DNA of 8,134 bases, from the NCBI GenBank assembly GCA_041584055.1, contig JBFHER010000171.1:1-8134 (forward strand), given 5' to 3'. A program made the translations under genes and the position numbers. The DNA is from JBFHER01 sp041584055 (GTDB lineage Bacteria > Bacteroidota > Bacteroidia > Bacteroidales > UBA5342). Under the pieces are notes generated by a model. It was not told the DNA's origin. It saw only the letters and a program-made list of their open reading frames with translations, and ran no database searches. Below are positions 1 through 7,431 of this stretch, piece by piece (the stretch's first letter is position 1; each line of letters opens with the position of its first letter).

Positions 1-168
1 AAAACACTGCCCATTTACATACGCCAGTTCTTTCCGAAATAACTCATCCAAAGGATCGCTGATGGATGCAAGCACTTCCCCCTTCCAATCAGGTTCATCC
101 TTAGCATCAAATTCTTTAACCCGTCTGATATTCTTTATCTTGCCAAGTATTTCCTCTCTGGACCCCAT
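1..168 (-). CDS. LUD-domain protein, LutC/YkgG-like (N-terminal part only)
   Basis: The gene enters from the left edge; 56 codons from the ATG at 166-168 are visible and the reading frame is still open at base 1. The visible N-terminus begins MGSREEILGKIKNIR, the short basic helix that typically opens LutC/YkgG proteins of the LUD family, which are linked to lactate utilisation through an iron-sulfur oxidase system. The catalytic or cofactor region is outside the window, so the call rests on this short start plus context: a LUD-domain gene commonly follows ftsH in Bacteroidota. The ATG lies 3 bases after the ftsH stop with no Shine-Dalgarno, so it is almost certainly translated from the rsfS-ftsH mRNA. 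What it does beside a protease gene is not clear. An unrelated small protein cannot be excluded from 56 residues. Confidence 0.7.
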   Translation of the reverse strand, partial: MGSREEILGKIKNIRRVKEFDAKDEPDWKGEVLASISDPLDELFRKELAYVNGQCF

Positions 169-171
169 TTA

Positions 172-2328
172 TTACGCGTCAGCCTTCTTTTCTTTCACGG
201 ATTTATCAGTAGCCGCCTTTTTTTTATCAGCGGTTTTTTCGGTGGTCTTCTTGACTGATTGCTTAGGTGTTGCCTTTAACGCAGCCGTTTCCTTCGCTTC
301 ACCGTCCTCTTCTTTCACCTTTTTACGGCGTGTGATGGCTCGCTTTTTCTTTGGTTCAGCTTCTTTCACAGGTGTAAACTCAAACTCTTGCTTGGCCCAT
401 GGCCGCTTCCCAAAAATCTCTTCCATATCCTCTGTGAAAATCACCTCTTTTTCGAGCAGTCGTTCCGCCAGCTTTTTGTGATTTTCAGCATTGTCCATCA
501 AAATCTGCTTCGCCCGGATGTATTGTGCCTCAACCATCGTTTTTACTTCCTTGTCCATCACCTCTGCCGTACGCTCGCTGTATGGTTTTGTAAAGGCATA
601 TTCACCACCGCTGCTATCGTAATAGCTCAGATTTCCAACTTCTTTACTCATGCCCAGGTAAGACACCATTGCATAGGCCGACTTGGTAACACGTTCAAGA
701 TCGTTGAGCGCACCAGAAGAAATCTTCCCGAACACAACATCTTCAGCAGCACGACCACCAAGTGTGGCACACATTTCATCCAACATCTGCTCTGTTGTAG
801 AGAGTTGTCTTTCCTGAGGAAGATACCAGGCTGCCCCCAGGGCTTTCCCACGTGGCACGATGGTAACTTTAACCAGCGGATGCGCATGCTCCAGCAACCA
901 GCTCACGGTGGCATGACCTGCTTCATGATATGCAATTGAGCGCTTCTCGTCCACCGTAATTAGTTTATTCTTCTTCTCCAGCCCTCCTATGATTCGGTCA
1001 ACCGCATCAAGAAAATCCTGCTTTCCAATGAATTTTTTTGTCTTTCTTGCAGCAATAAGTGCAGCTTCGTTACAAACATTCGCAATATCTGCACCTGAAA
1101 AACCAGGTGTCTGTTTTGAAAGAAATTCTGAATCCACCGACTCATCAATCTTTAACGGACGCAAATGAACCTTAAAAATATCCCTTCGCTCATTCAGGTC
1201 TGGCAATTCCACATGTATCTGACGATCAAAACGACCGGCCCGCATCAATGCGCTGTCCAGCACATCTGCCCGGTTTGTTGCTGCAAGAATGATCACACCA
1301 CTGTTGGTTTCAAATCCATCCATCTCGGTTAAGAGTTGATTCAATGTGTTTTCACGCTCGTCGTTAGAGCCCATGTTAGGCGTTCTCCCTCTTGCACGAC
1401 CAATGGCATCAATCTCATCAATAAATACGATGCAAGGGGCTTTTTCCTTGGCTTGTTTAAATAAGTCCCTTACCCTGGATGCACCTACACCTACAAACAT
1501 CTCCACAAAATCAGAACCTGACAAGGAGAAGAAAGGCACATTGGCCTCACCAGCAACAGCCTTTGCCAACAATGTTTTTCCAGTCCCCGGAGGGCCTACA
1601 AGCAAAGCTCCTTTAGGAATCTTACCCCCAAGCTCTGTGTATTTTTCAGGACTTTTCAGGAAGGATACGATTTCTTCAATTTCGGTTTTCGCTTCCTCAA
1701 GACCTGCAACATCATTAAAATTAACTTTTATATTCGCTTCTTTATCAAATAGTTTGGCTTTTGATTTTCCTACACTGAAAATACCGCCTGCACCACCACC
1801 TGATTGTGTGGCCATCCGTCGCATGATGAATATCCATATTCCGATCAACAGAATAAATGGGAGAAAATTAATTAAAAAGCTCCCCATGTAATCGTTGCGC
1901 TCATCAAAGTCCATCAATACCTTTTGATCTTTTGTAAGATCAGCTTGCGCTTCCTGTATGCCTTCAACAAACTTATCGATGCTCCCTACCTTCACCAGAT
2001 AGTGTGGTCCGGGATCGTTTTCTTTATTTTTAAGATATTTTGAGACGGCATCTTTTCGCAGGTAAATTTCTGCTTCATTCTTGTTTGTGTAAACAATGAT
2101 TTTATCCACATCTCCATCGGTGAGCATTGCGGAATTCATAAGTTTACCATAGGACATATCCTGAATTGTAGGGACGCTGTTAGTCATATACAAACCAATC
2201 AGAAAAATACCAATGATTCCATACAACCACATGAGGTTAAACTTCTGCCTTGGCATTTTATCCTTCGGATTACCCTTTCCAGATTTCATTTCGGGCTTTT
2301 TCTTTTGCCCCTTATTATTACTATCCAT
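172..2328 (-). CDS. ftsH: ATP-dependent zinc metalloprotease FtsH
   Basis: A hexameric inner-membrane AAA+ protease that extracts and degrades misassembled membrane proteins and selected cytosolic proteins. The 718 residues show: a Lys-rich cytosolic start (1-30); membrane helix 1 (about 31-50); a short periplasmic FtsH_ext domain (51-150); helix 2 (about 151-170); Walker A GPPGTGKT (245-252); pore-loop FVG (278-280); Walker B VFIDEID (301-307); the second region of homology with arginine fingers R363 and R366; and the zinc site HEAGH (468-472) with the probable third ligand D543. All catalytic residues are present, so the enzyme should be active. Residues from about 645 form an extra Lys/Glu/Ala-rich tail of roughly 75 residues, making the protein longer than the E. 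coli enzyme (about 644). It starts 6 bases after the rsfS stop, without a Shine-Dalgarno, and is followed 3 bases later by the LUD gene. Confidence 0.98.
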   Translation of the reverse strand: MDSNNKGQKKKPEMKSGKGNPKDKMPRQKFNLMWLYGIIGIFLIGLYMTNSVPTIQDMSYGKLMNSAMLTDGDVDKIIVYTNKNEAEIYLRKDAVSKYLKNKENDPGPHYLVKVGSIDKFVEGIQEAQADLTKDQKVLMDFDERNDYMGSFLINFLPFILLIGIWIFIMRRMATQSGGGAGGIFSVGKSKAKLFDKEANIKVNFNDVAGLEEAKTEIEEIVSFLKSPEKYTELGGKIPKGALLVGPPGTGKTLLAKAVAGEANVPFFSLSGSDFVEMFVGVGASRVRDLFKQAKEKAPCIVFIDEIDAIGRARGRTPNMGSNDERENTLNQLLTEMDGFETNSGVIILAATNRADVLDSALMRAGRFDRQIHVELPDLNERRDIFKVHLRPLKIDESVDSEFLSKQTPGFSGADIANVCNEAALIAARKTKKFIGKQDFLDAVDRIIGGLEKKNKLITVDEKRSIAYHEAGHATVSWLLEHAHPLVKVTIVPRGKALGAAWYLPQERQLSTTEQMLDEMCATLGGRAAEDVVFGKISSGALNDLERVTKSAYAMVSYLGMSKEVGNLSYYDSSGGEYAFTKPYSERTAEVMDKEVKTMVEAQYIRAKQILMDNAENHKKLAERLLEKEVIFTEDMEEIFGKRPWAKQEFEFTPVKEAEPKKKRAITRRKKVKEEDGEAKETAALKATPKQSVKKTTEKTADKKKAATDKSVKEKKADA

Positions 2329-2334
2329 ATTATT

Positions 2335-2694
2335 TTAGTCTAAATCTTCTATTTCTGTAATCTTGCCATCAGCCCAAAGTGCCTCAAGGTTATAAAACTC
2401 ACGTTGTTCGCGTTGAAAAACATGTACCATCACATCCACATAATCTATGGCTATCCACTGGGAATTTTCAAAACCATCCTTATTTGCTGGTCGTTCACCT
2501 GTTTTTTCCTTAACCGAATACACGATTGAATTGGCAACACCATCCACATGTGTGTTTGATGCACCTTCACAAACTATAAAATAAGAACAAATGGTGTTTT
2601 CAAATTCCGATAAATCAATAATCACAATTTTCTTTCCTTTCTTCTCTTGTATTCCGGCAACAATATTTTGAACCAGATTGTCGGTACTATTCAT
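2335..2694 (-). CDS. rsfS: Ribosome silencing factor RsfS (RsfA/Iojap family)
   Basis: RsfS binds ribosomal protein uL14 on the 50S subunit and blocks joining with 30S, lowering translation when nutrients are scarce. With the start used here the protein has 119 residues, the normal family length. Family signatures are the strand IVIIDLSEF (23-31), CSYFIVCEGASNTHVDGVA (36-54) and DYVDVMVHVFQREQREFYNLE (84-104, the most conserved block), followed by LWADG. The frame stays open upstream to an ATG at 2755-2757, but the added residues (MLKKLSLHSFCYTADKYLNIY) are not family-like, and that ATG lies upstream of the promoter-like box at 2737-2744. I therefore chose the ATG at 2692-2694, which leaves a leader of about 35 bases. 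First gene of the rsfS-ftsH-LUD operon. There is no Shine-Dalgarno. Confidence 0.93.
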   Translation of the reverse strand: MNSTDNLVQNIVAGIQEKKGKKIVIIDLSEFENTICSYFIVCEGASNTHVDGVANSIVYSVKEKTGERPANKDGFENSQWIAIDYVDVMVHVFQREQREFYNLEALWADGKITEIEDLD

Positions 2695-2736
2695 ATAAAT
2701 GTTTAAATATTTGTCAGCTGTATAACAAAAACTGTG

Positions 2737-2744
2737 CAAAGATA
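2737..2744 (-). promoter_or_regulatory. Bacteroidota -7 promoter box for rsfS-ftsH
   Basis: On the minus strand these bases read TATCTTTG, a full match to the TAnnTTTG element. Transcription would start near 2730, about 35 bases before the chosen rsfS ATG. The upstream element is weak: the nearest candidate (TTGG, 2768-2771) is 23 bases away rather than 19-20. Confidence 0.55.
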
Positions 2745-2797
2745 GTTTTTTAAGCATACTTATTTCACCAATTAAATTGAATTTATTTGATCATGGG

Positions 2798-2828
2798 TTT
2801 GTAATCAGCACATTATGCTGTTACTTTG
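2798..2828 (+). promoter_or_regulatory. Bacteroidota-type promoter of folB
   Basis: TTTG at 2798-2801 is followed after exactly 19 bases by TTACTTTG at 2821-2828, which matches TAnnTTTG at seven of eight positions. Transcription would start near 2834, leaving a leader of about 16 bases before the folB ATG at 2850. It faces away from the rsfS promoter, so the two units diverge within about 100 bases. Confidence 0.65.
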
Positions 2829-2849
2829 CAGCACAAAAAATTGCACACC

Positions 2850-3200
2850 ATGGGAACCATTGAGTTGGAAGACATTGAGCTATATGCCTATCACGGATGT
2901 TTTAAGGAAGAACAGATTGTTGGAAACTACTTTAATGTAAACATCTCTCTACAAGCGGACTGCAGTACTCCATCCAAATCAGATAATATCAAAGATGCCG
3001 TTAATTATCAGCGAATTTATGACATTGCCAAAGAGCAAATGGCCATCACATCTCATTTACTTGAGCATGTCGCACAACGCATAATCGATGCACTTTACAA
3101 TGAATTCTCAGGCATCTCAAATGTAAAAGTTAAAGTATCGAAAAAAAACCCGCCGCTTGGGGGTCAACTGCATCGGGTAAGTGTTACACTGACAAAATAG
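2850..3200 (+). CDS. folB: Dihydroneopterin aldolase FolB
   Basis: FolB cleaves 7,8-dihydroneopterin to 6-hydroxymethyl-7,8-dihydropterin and glycolaldehyde, a step in folate synthesis in the cytosol. The 116 residues match the usual length of about 120. By comparison with the S. aureus enzyme from memory, the active-site residues are in place: YHG (14-16), Glu21 (for E22), Tyr53 in VNYQ (for Y54), Glu72 in LLEH (for the pterin-anchoring E74) and Lys98 in SKKNPP (for K100). The frame could be extended to a TTG at 2826-2828, but that codon lies inside the -7 box of the promoter; MGTIELEDI at 2850 is the natural family start. It ends 2 bases before the stop of the convergent HAD gene and is not next to other folate genes here. 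Confidence 0.93.
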   Translation: MGTIELEDIELYAYHGCFKEEQIVGNYFNVNISLQADCSTPSKSDNIKDAVNYQRIYDIAKEQMAITSHLLEHVAQRIIDALYNEFSGISNVKVKVSKKNPPLGGQLHRVSVTLTK

Positions 3201-3202
3201 CA

Positions 3203-3898
3203 CTACAAAATTTCGAGTAATTCCCTCAATTCACTGAGGTGATAAGTTGCTTCTCCTATGGGAGTTACTCCACTATAATTATAGTAAGCCTGGTCCAATC
3301 CATACGCTTTCGCTCCCAGTATATCCGCATCCCAGTTATCTCCTATCATCAGACTTTCAGACTTTCTGGCATTGGCACTGCTTAAGGCATGGTGAAAGAT
3401 CACAGGAGAAGGTTTTTGAGCCTGCACCTGCTCAGATAAAATAACATGTTTGAAATACGGTGCTAAACCGGTCATGGCCATCTTTTTGTGCTGAACTTCG
3501 ATGAATCCATTTGAAATGATGTGCAAAGTGTATTTTTTACTTAGTACTTCGATAACCTCAAGAGCGCCTTCAACAAGCACATTTTTCATCGAACAAAAAG
3601 AAAGAAAATCTTCAGCCATTGCATCTGCAGTTGCTGTGTTCTGGTTGTGCATTTCACTTAGCGTTACCCGGAATCGCCCATACTTCACGTCGTCTTTCTT
3701 TACCTCTCCGTGTTTGTATTGCAACCACAATCTGTCATTATGGCGTGTGTACACCTCCAAAAAATCAGAAAAGCCACCGAACCATGTGCTTAACTCATAT
3801 TTTTCATAACAATCTGCAAGGGCTGCTTTGGCACATGCATCAAAATCGAACAAGGTATTGTCTAGATCAAAAAAAAGGTGCTTATATTTTTGTGTCAT
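3203..3898 (-). CDS. HAD-superfamily hydrolase, YjjG-like pyrimidine 5'-nucleotidase
   Basis: A cytosolic HAD phosphatase most like YjjG, which removes phosphate from (often non-canonical) pyrimidine nucleoside monophosphates. In the 231 residues all four HAD motifs are visible: DLDNTL with nucleophile Asp11 and acid/base Asp13; Ser129 in ISNG; Lys162 in AQKPSP; and GDNWDAD (186-192) binding Mg2+. The segment between motifs I and II (about 17-100) is the helical C1 cap. Overall length and the motif FDLDNTLFDFD fit the YjjG/YfnB group, but HAD substrate calls from sequence are uncertain, so no gene symbol is given. The ATG overlaps the rsmI stop by one base (TGATG, 3896-3900), implying translational coupling. 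It is the last gene of its operon and ends 2 bases from the end of folB. Confidence 0.85.
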   Translation of the reverse strand: MTQKYKHLFFDLDNTLFDFDACAKAALADCYEKYELSTWFGGFSDFLEVYTRHNDRLWLQYKHGEVKKDDVKYGRFRVTLSEMHNQNTATADAMAEDFLSFCSMKNVLVEGALEVIEVLSKKYTLHIISNGFIEVQHKKMAMTGLAPYFKHVILSEQVQAQKPSPVIFHHALSSANARKSESLMIGDNWDADILGAKAYGLDQAYYNYSGVTPIGEATYHLSELRELLEIL

Positions 3899-4587
3899 CA
3901 GGTTTTACTGTTTTTCCCGGCCACCACAAGAACAATTTCTCCCTTTGGCGCCTTTTTTGTGTAATGCTCAGCAACTTCGCTTAAAGTTCCACGCACCGTT
4001 TCTTCATATAACTTACTGATTTCTCTCGAGACACTGCATTGCCTGTCAGGGCCGAAAACGTCACTCAGTTGAGTAAGGGTTTTAAGCAATCTGTAAGGTG
4101 ATTCATAAAAAACCATGGTCCGGGTTTCTTCTACCAAAGCATTCATCATCTTTTGTCGCCCTTTTTTATGAGGTAAAAAACCTTCAAAACAAAATTTATC
4201 ATTGGGCAAACCTGAATTTACAAGCGCCGGCACGAATGCTGTTGCTCCTGGGAGGGTCTCCACATTGATTCCTGCAGCCACCGACTCTCTCACCAATAAA
4301 TACCCGGGATCTGAAATGGCCGGTGTGCCTGCATCCGAAATTAGTGCGATTGATTCTCCATTATTAATTCTACCCACAAGTTTCTCAACTGTTTGATGTT
4401 CATTGAACTTATGGTGAGATATCATTTGTGTTCCGATGTTAAAATGATGCAGCAACTTTCCTGAAACCCGCGTGTCTTCAGCCAGAATCAAATCCACCTC
4501 TTTTAAAACCCTGATGGCTCTGAAGGTGATGTCCTCTAAATTACCAACAGGTGTAGGCACAACAAATAATTTCCCTGAATTCTCCAT
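3898..4587 (-). CDS. rsmI: 16S rRNA (cytidine1402-2'-O)-methyltransferase RsmI
   Basis: RsmI uses S-adenosylmethionine to 2'-O-methylate C1402 in the decoding centre of 16S rRNA. The protein is a tetrapyrrole-methylase-fold enzyme. Signatures in order: VPTPVGNLEDITFRA (10-24), AEDTR (36-40), ALISDAGTPAISDPG (81-95), LPGATA (112-117), EGFLP (135-139), FYESPYRL (160-167) and SREISKLYEE (187-196). At 229 residues it lacks the roughly 50-residue C-terminal extension of the E. coli protein (about 286) but covers the whole catalytic fold, so it is a short form rather than a truncation. It starts 5 bases after the stop of the upstream acidic protein and its stop overlaps the ATG of the HAD gene. No Shine-Dalgarno is seen. 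Confidence 0.96.
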   Translation of the reverse strand: MENSGKLFVVPTPVGNLEDITFRAIRVLKEVDLILAEDTRVSGKLLHHFNIGTQMISHHKFNEHQTVEKLVGRINNGESIALISDAGTPAISDPGYLLVRESVAAGINVETLPGATAFVPALVNSGLPNDKFCFEGFLPHKKGRQKMMNALVEETRTMVFYESPYRLLKTLTQLSDVFGPDRQCSVSREISKLYEETVRGTLSEVAEHYTKKAPKGEIVLVVAGKNSKT

Positions 4588-4592
4588 ACTAT

Positions 4593-5402
4593 TTACGATT
4601 GAAATCGGCGCATTATCAGATTCAGGAAGTCTTTTTTAGATTCCAGCTGATCATCCCAGTTAAATTCTGAAACAACACAAGCCATGGCCTCTTCCATTGA
4701 CTTCATTTCATTCAGTTTATCCATGGTGCTATTCATTAATCTGGCATTGTTCTCAAATAAATCTTTTTGAAACCTGAAACGATCAGCCAGACTTATGGCT
4801 TTTTTAAGATCCGTAATGGCTGATGCCTCCAACCTGGAACCGAGAGAACTTCTCCCGCCTCCTCCAACTACATCTCCGACTTTTACGCCCGCCTTAATGC
4901 TTTCGCCCAATATTTGTTTGGATGGTGCTTCCTTTTTTGTTTCAACGTCTTCTGGAACCATCTCCTTTTCGTGAATTTCTTCTTTTACAGACTCAGGCGC
5001 CGACTCTTCCTGCGACTCAACTACAATTTCAGGTTCCGCCTGTTCAGGTTCCTCGACTTCAGGTTCTGTTACAACCGCCGTTGGCTCCGCACTTGCAACA
5101 AAAGGCGCTTCTTCCTTAACGACCGGCTCTTCAACCGTTTCAGTTTTCTTGTTTACTTCAACCTGTTCAGAAGAATTTGCCTCTGGTTCCAAATCCCGTA
5201 TTACAGGCTCCACTTCAACAACTTTCTCCTCTGACCGGGTATATTCAAGCTTACGTAAGGCATCAAGCAAATGTTCAGCCTTGGATATTGTAAGTGTTTT
5301 GATGGGTTGCGGTATCTCTGCCATGCCGTCAAATCCCTGAAACAGCAGACTTAACTCATCCAGCTCCTTTCTCACTAATTTTAATATCGTTGTTTGATCC
5401 AT
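4593..5402 (-). CDS. Uncharacterised protein: acidic linker and C-terminal helical domain
   Basis: I do not recognise a named function. The 269 residues fall into three parts: an N-terminal helical stretch (1-52); a low-complexity Glu/Pro/Val linker (about 57-160), certainly disordered and strongly acidic; and a compact C-terminal domain (about 190-268) after a glycine patch (GGGG, 180-183). The C-terminal part reads ITDLKKAISLADRFRFQKDL, then an LMNSTMDKLNEM helix, a W249 in EFNWDD, and ends LIMRRF. I recall this C-terminal pattern from hypothetical proteins of many Bacteroidota, often near rsmI and tdk, but could not check. There is no signal peptide or membrane helix, so it should be cytosolic. 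It is first in the operon with rsmI and the HAD gene and divergent from tdk. A scaffold or adaptor role would fit the architecture but is a guess. The ATG at 5400-5402 has no Shine-Dalgarno. Confidence 0.85.
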   Translation of the reverse strand: MDQTTILKLVRKELDELSLLFQGFDGMAEIPQPIKTLTISKAEHLLDALRKLEYTRSEEKVVEVEPVIRDLEPEANSSEQVEVNKKTETVEEPVVKEEAPFVASAEPTAVVTEPEVEEPEQAEPEIVVESQEESAPESVKEEIHEKEMVPEDVETKKEAPSKQILGESIKAGVKVGDVVGGGGRSSLGSRLEASAITDLKKAISLADRFRFQKDLFENNARLMNSTMDKLNEMKSMEEAMACVVSEFNWDDQLESKKDFLNLIMRRFQS

Positions 5403-5678
5403 TTTTGTAATTTGTGTAAATTGTTATTGGACTGATGACGCGTGGCTAAAAAAGTTTGAAGTAAATTGCTTAAACCGGAACGGGCCTGACTGGTTGAAAC
5501 GAACAATTCTAAAATGCAATACAAACTCCCTATTTTCCTCTTTTTTAACGACAATTCTCAATTCAATTCTCTTTCGCCATTCCAAGTCCTTTTAATACGT
5601 CATAAAATTAAAATTATTTTGCCACCTTATCATGAATCTCTGGAATAAATTATATTTTTGATGGCATAGGAAATTTGA
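5403..5678. other. Divergent intergenic region between the acidic-protein gene and tdk
   Basis: 276 AT-rich bases carrying the control regions of two divergent units. The motif CAATTCT appears three times between about 5504 and 5570. For the leftward unit only an imperfect -7 box is seen (TAGAATTG on the minus strand, 5504-5511) with no -33 partner. For tdk see the separate entry. I see no gene, RNA or terminator. Confidence 0.5.
5653..5660 (+). promoter_or_regulatory. Possible -7 promoter box for tdk
   Basis: TATTTTTG fits TAnnTTTG and would start transcription about a dozen bases before the tdk ATG. No TTTG lies 19-20 bases upstream, and the surroundings are AT-rich enough to give this match by chance. 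A second near match, TTATTTTG at 5614-5621, is an alternative. Confidence 0.35.
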
Positions 5679-6266
5679 ATGGGCCCATTTTTAGAAAACG
5701 AAATTAATTATAAACGAGTTGGCAGCATTGAAGTCATTTGTGGTTCAATGTTTTCGGGTAAAACAGAAGAATTAATTCGCCGTCTGAAACGTGCTACCTT
5801 TGCAAAGCAACGTGTTGAAATCTTTAAACCGGCAATTGATGTCCGTTATGCTGAAAAAGACGTTGTATCTCATGATGAAAATGCAATTCCCTGTACGCCC
5901 ATCGAAAATTCCGGAAATTTACTTATGCTGTGCAACAATGTAGATGTGGTGGGGATTGATGAGGCCCAATTTCTGGATAAAGGGCTTGCCAACATCTGTC
6001 AGGACCTTGCAAATAGTGGAATGCGGGTCATTGTTGCCGGGCTTGACATGGATTTCCTTGGTAAACCATTTGGTCCCATTCCCTCACTGTGTGCGCTGGC
6101 TGATCATGTGACAAAACTCCATGCCATTTGTGTTAAATGCGGCGCTCTCGCTCAATTCTCACATCGATTGGGAAGCAACACAAAAACAGTTTTACTAGGT
6201 GAAAAAGAAGAATATGAACCACTTTGCCGAAGCTGTTATACCTTTGCAATAAAAGCAGCTCGTTAG
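5679..6266 (+). CDS. tdk: Thymidine kinase (type II, TK1-like)
   Basis: Thymidine kinase phosphorylates thymidine (and deoxyuridine) to the monophosphate with ATP, in pyrimidine salvage. The 195 residues contain the P-loop GSMFSGKT (22-29), the DEAQF motif (94-98) with the catalytic Glu95, the lasso segment GLDMDFLGKPFGP (121-133), and a structural zinc site of two Cys pairs, CVKC (151-154) and CRSC (183-186). All parts of the TK1 family are present. The N-terminal 16 residues before SIEVICGSMF are usual for Bacteroidota versions. An AGGAAA about eight bases before the ATG could serve as a weak ribosome site, though sites of this kind matter little in the phylum. The AI-2E gene follows after 22 bases, so the two are probably cotranscribed. 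No functional link between them is evident. Confidence 0.96.
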   Translation: MGPFLENEINYKRVGSIEVICGSMFSGKTEELIRRLKRATFAKQRVEIFKPAIDVRYAEKDVVSHDENAIPCTPIENSGNLLMLCNNVDVVGIDEAQFLDKGLANICQDLANSGMRVIVAGLDMDFLGKPFGPIPSLCALADHVTKLHAICVKCGALAQFSHRLGSNTKTVLLGEKEEYEPLCRSCYTFAIKAAR

Positions 6267-6288
6267 ATAAATAAACACTTAACACATT

Positions 6289-7416
6289 ATGCACCCAAAC
6301 TTTGAACGTCCGTTTACACTTGATCGCGTTGTACGCATCGTGATTGGTGCCCTGATTCTGATTGGCCTGTTTCTCCTGATACAGCGTTTATCAGGCGTAT
6401 TAATCCCATTTCTCATTGCATGGTTGATTGCCTATCTTCTTTTCCCATTTGTGAAATTCCTTCAAAATAAATTACTCATTAAAAATCGTTTTATTGCCAC
6501 GGCTATTTCTCTTATTCTGGTCACAAGCATCCTTTCCGGAATTGGCTATTTGCTAATAAAACCAATCACAAGTGAGGTCGCCCATCTCACGACGCTCATT
6601 ACAAACTATGCCCAGGGGAATTACGATAATTCATTCTTCCCCGACAATTGGGAAGAATGGTTCCGGAACCTAATCAAGCTACCAGAAATTCAGAATTTAA
6701 TTCACAATCAGGATTGGGGGCAGTTGTTTGAACAGGTATTTCCTACCTTCTGGAAAATATTTTCGGGCGGTATCAATGCAGTGCTATCCGTCTTTGTAGC
6801 CTTTATTATTCTTTTGTACATTATATTCATTTTGCGTGACTACGAAGCTTTATCCTCAGGATGGATTGGTCTCTTACCCCAGAAGTATCGCGTATTTACG
6901 CAGCACCTTGCAGATGATCTGGAAGAGGGTATGAACCGCTATTTCAGAGGACAGGCGCTCATTGCTTTGATTGTTGGTGTACTATTTGCAACAGGCTTTT
7001 TTATAATAGGCCTTCCGCTTGGCATCGTTTTAGGTTTGCTTATTGGCCTCCTCAATCTGGTCCCCTACCTGCAAACCATCGGAATAATTCCTTTGGCCTT
7101 AATGGCACTTTTAAAATCAATGGAAACAGGACAAAGTTTCTGGATGGTGATGGGAAGTGTGGCAATTGTTTTTGCCATCGTGCAGGGTTTGCAGGAAAGC
7201 GTTCTGATACCACGCATTCAAGGCAAGAATATGGGTTTAAATCCGGCCGTAATTTTACTTTCCCTAACCATCTGGGGAGCTTTACTTGGTTTGGTGGGAA
7301 TGATTATCGCCTTGCCCGTTACAACCCTCTTAATCGCATATTACAGACGCTACGTTTTATATGAACAAACAAGTGAGAATCCTTTCGAAGATTCTGATCA
7401 AAAAGCAGAAGAATAA
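6289..7416 (+). CDS. AI-2E family membrane protein (YdiK/PerM-like transporter)
   Basis: A polytopic inner-membrane protein of the AI-2E transporter family (UPF0118). Members have been linked to autoinducer-2 export (TqsA) or to Na+/H+ antiport, but most are uncharacterised, so the substrate is unknown. The 375 residues fit the family. Hydrophobic segments lie at about 13-32, 35-55, 68-90, 162-183, 222-275 (several helices), 285-304 and 317-352. The family's soluble loop is at about 91-160. Conserved motifs are RGQALIALIVG (220-230), GLLNLVPYLQTIG (253-265), ESVLIPRIQGKNMGLNPAVI (303-322) and the GLVGMIIALPVTT end (334-346). The C-terminal 20 residues are acidic and cytosolic. It follows tdk by 22 bases without its own promoter being visible, and ends 15 bases before the -33 box of the tRNA promoter, with no convincing terminator between. 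Confidence 0.9.
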   Translation: MHPNFERPFTLDRVVRIVIGALILIGLFLLIQRLSGVLIPFLIAWLIAYLLFPFVKFLQNKLLIKNRFIATAISLILVTSILSGIGYLLIKPITSEVAHLTTLITNYAQGNYDNSFFPDNWEEWFRNLIKLPEIQNLIHNQDWGQLFEQVFPTFWKIFSGGINAVLSVFVAFIILLYIIFILRDYEALSSGWIGLLPQKYRVFTQHLADDLEEGMNRYFRGQALIALIVGVLFATGFFIIGLPLGIVLGLLIGLLNLVPYLQTIGIIPLALMALLKSMETGQSFWMVMGSVAIVFAIVQGLQESVLIPRIQGKNMGLNPAVILLSLTIWGALLGLVGMIIALPVTTLLIAYYRRYVLYEQTSENPFEDSDQKAEE

Positions 7417-7431
7417 AAATATTGATTTTTC

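Noticed and set aside
62..481. A 139-residue plus-strand frame, and further plus-strand frames up to 1891
   Set aside because: Shadows of ftsH and the LUD gene. The 62-481 frame is kept open by the Lys-rich tail codons of ftsH read in reverse as Phe and Ser.
4914..5234. A 106-residue plus-strand frame, very rich in Phe, Arg and Leu
   Set aside because: Mirror of the Glu/Pro/Val-rich linker of the acidic protein; its composition is explained by antisense GAA/GAG codons.
5661..5669. Two-codon open frame (ATG GCA TAG) before tdk as a leader peptide
   Set aside because: Its ATG lies at or before the transcription start predicted from the nearest -7 box, and nothing supports its translation.
7415..7430. 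AAAAAT-ATTG-ATTTTT hairpin as terminator of the AI-2E gene
   Set aside because: Only six A-T pairs, overlapping the stop codon; too weak, and the match is expected in AT-rich DNA.
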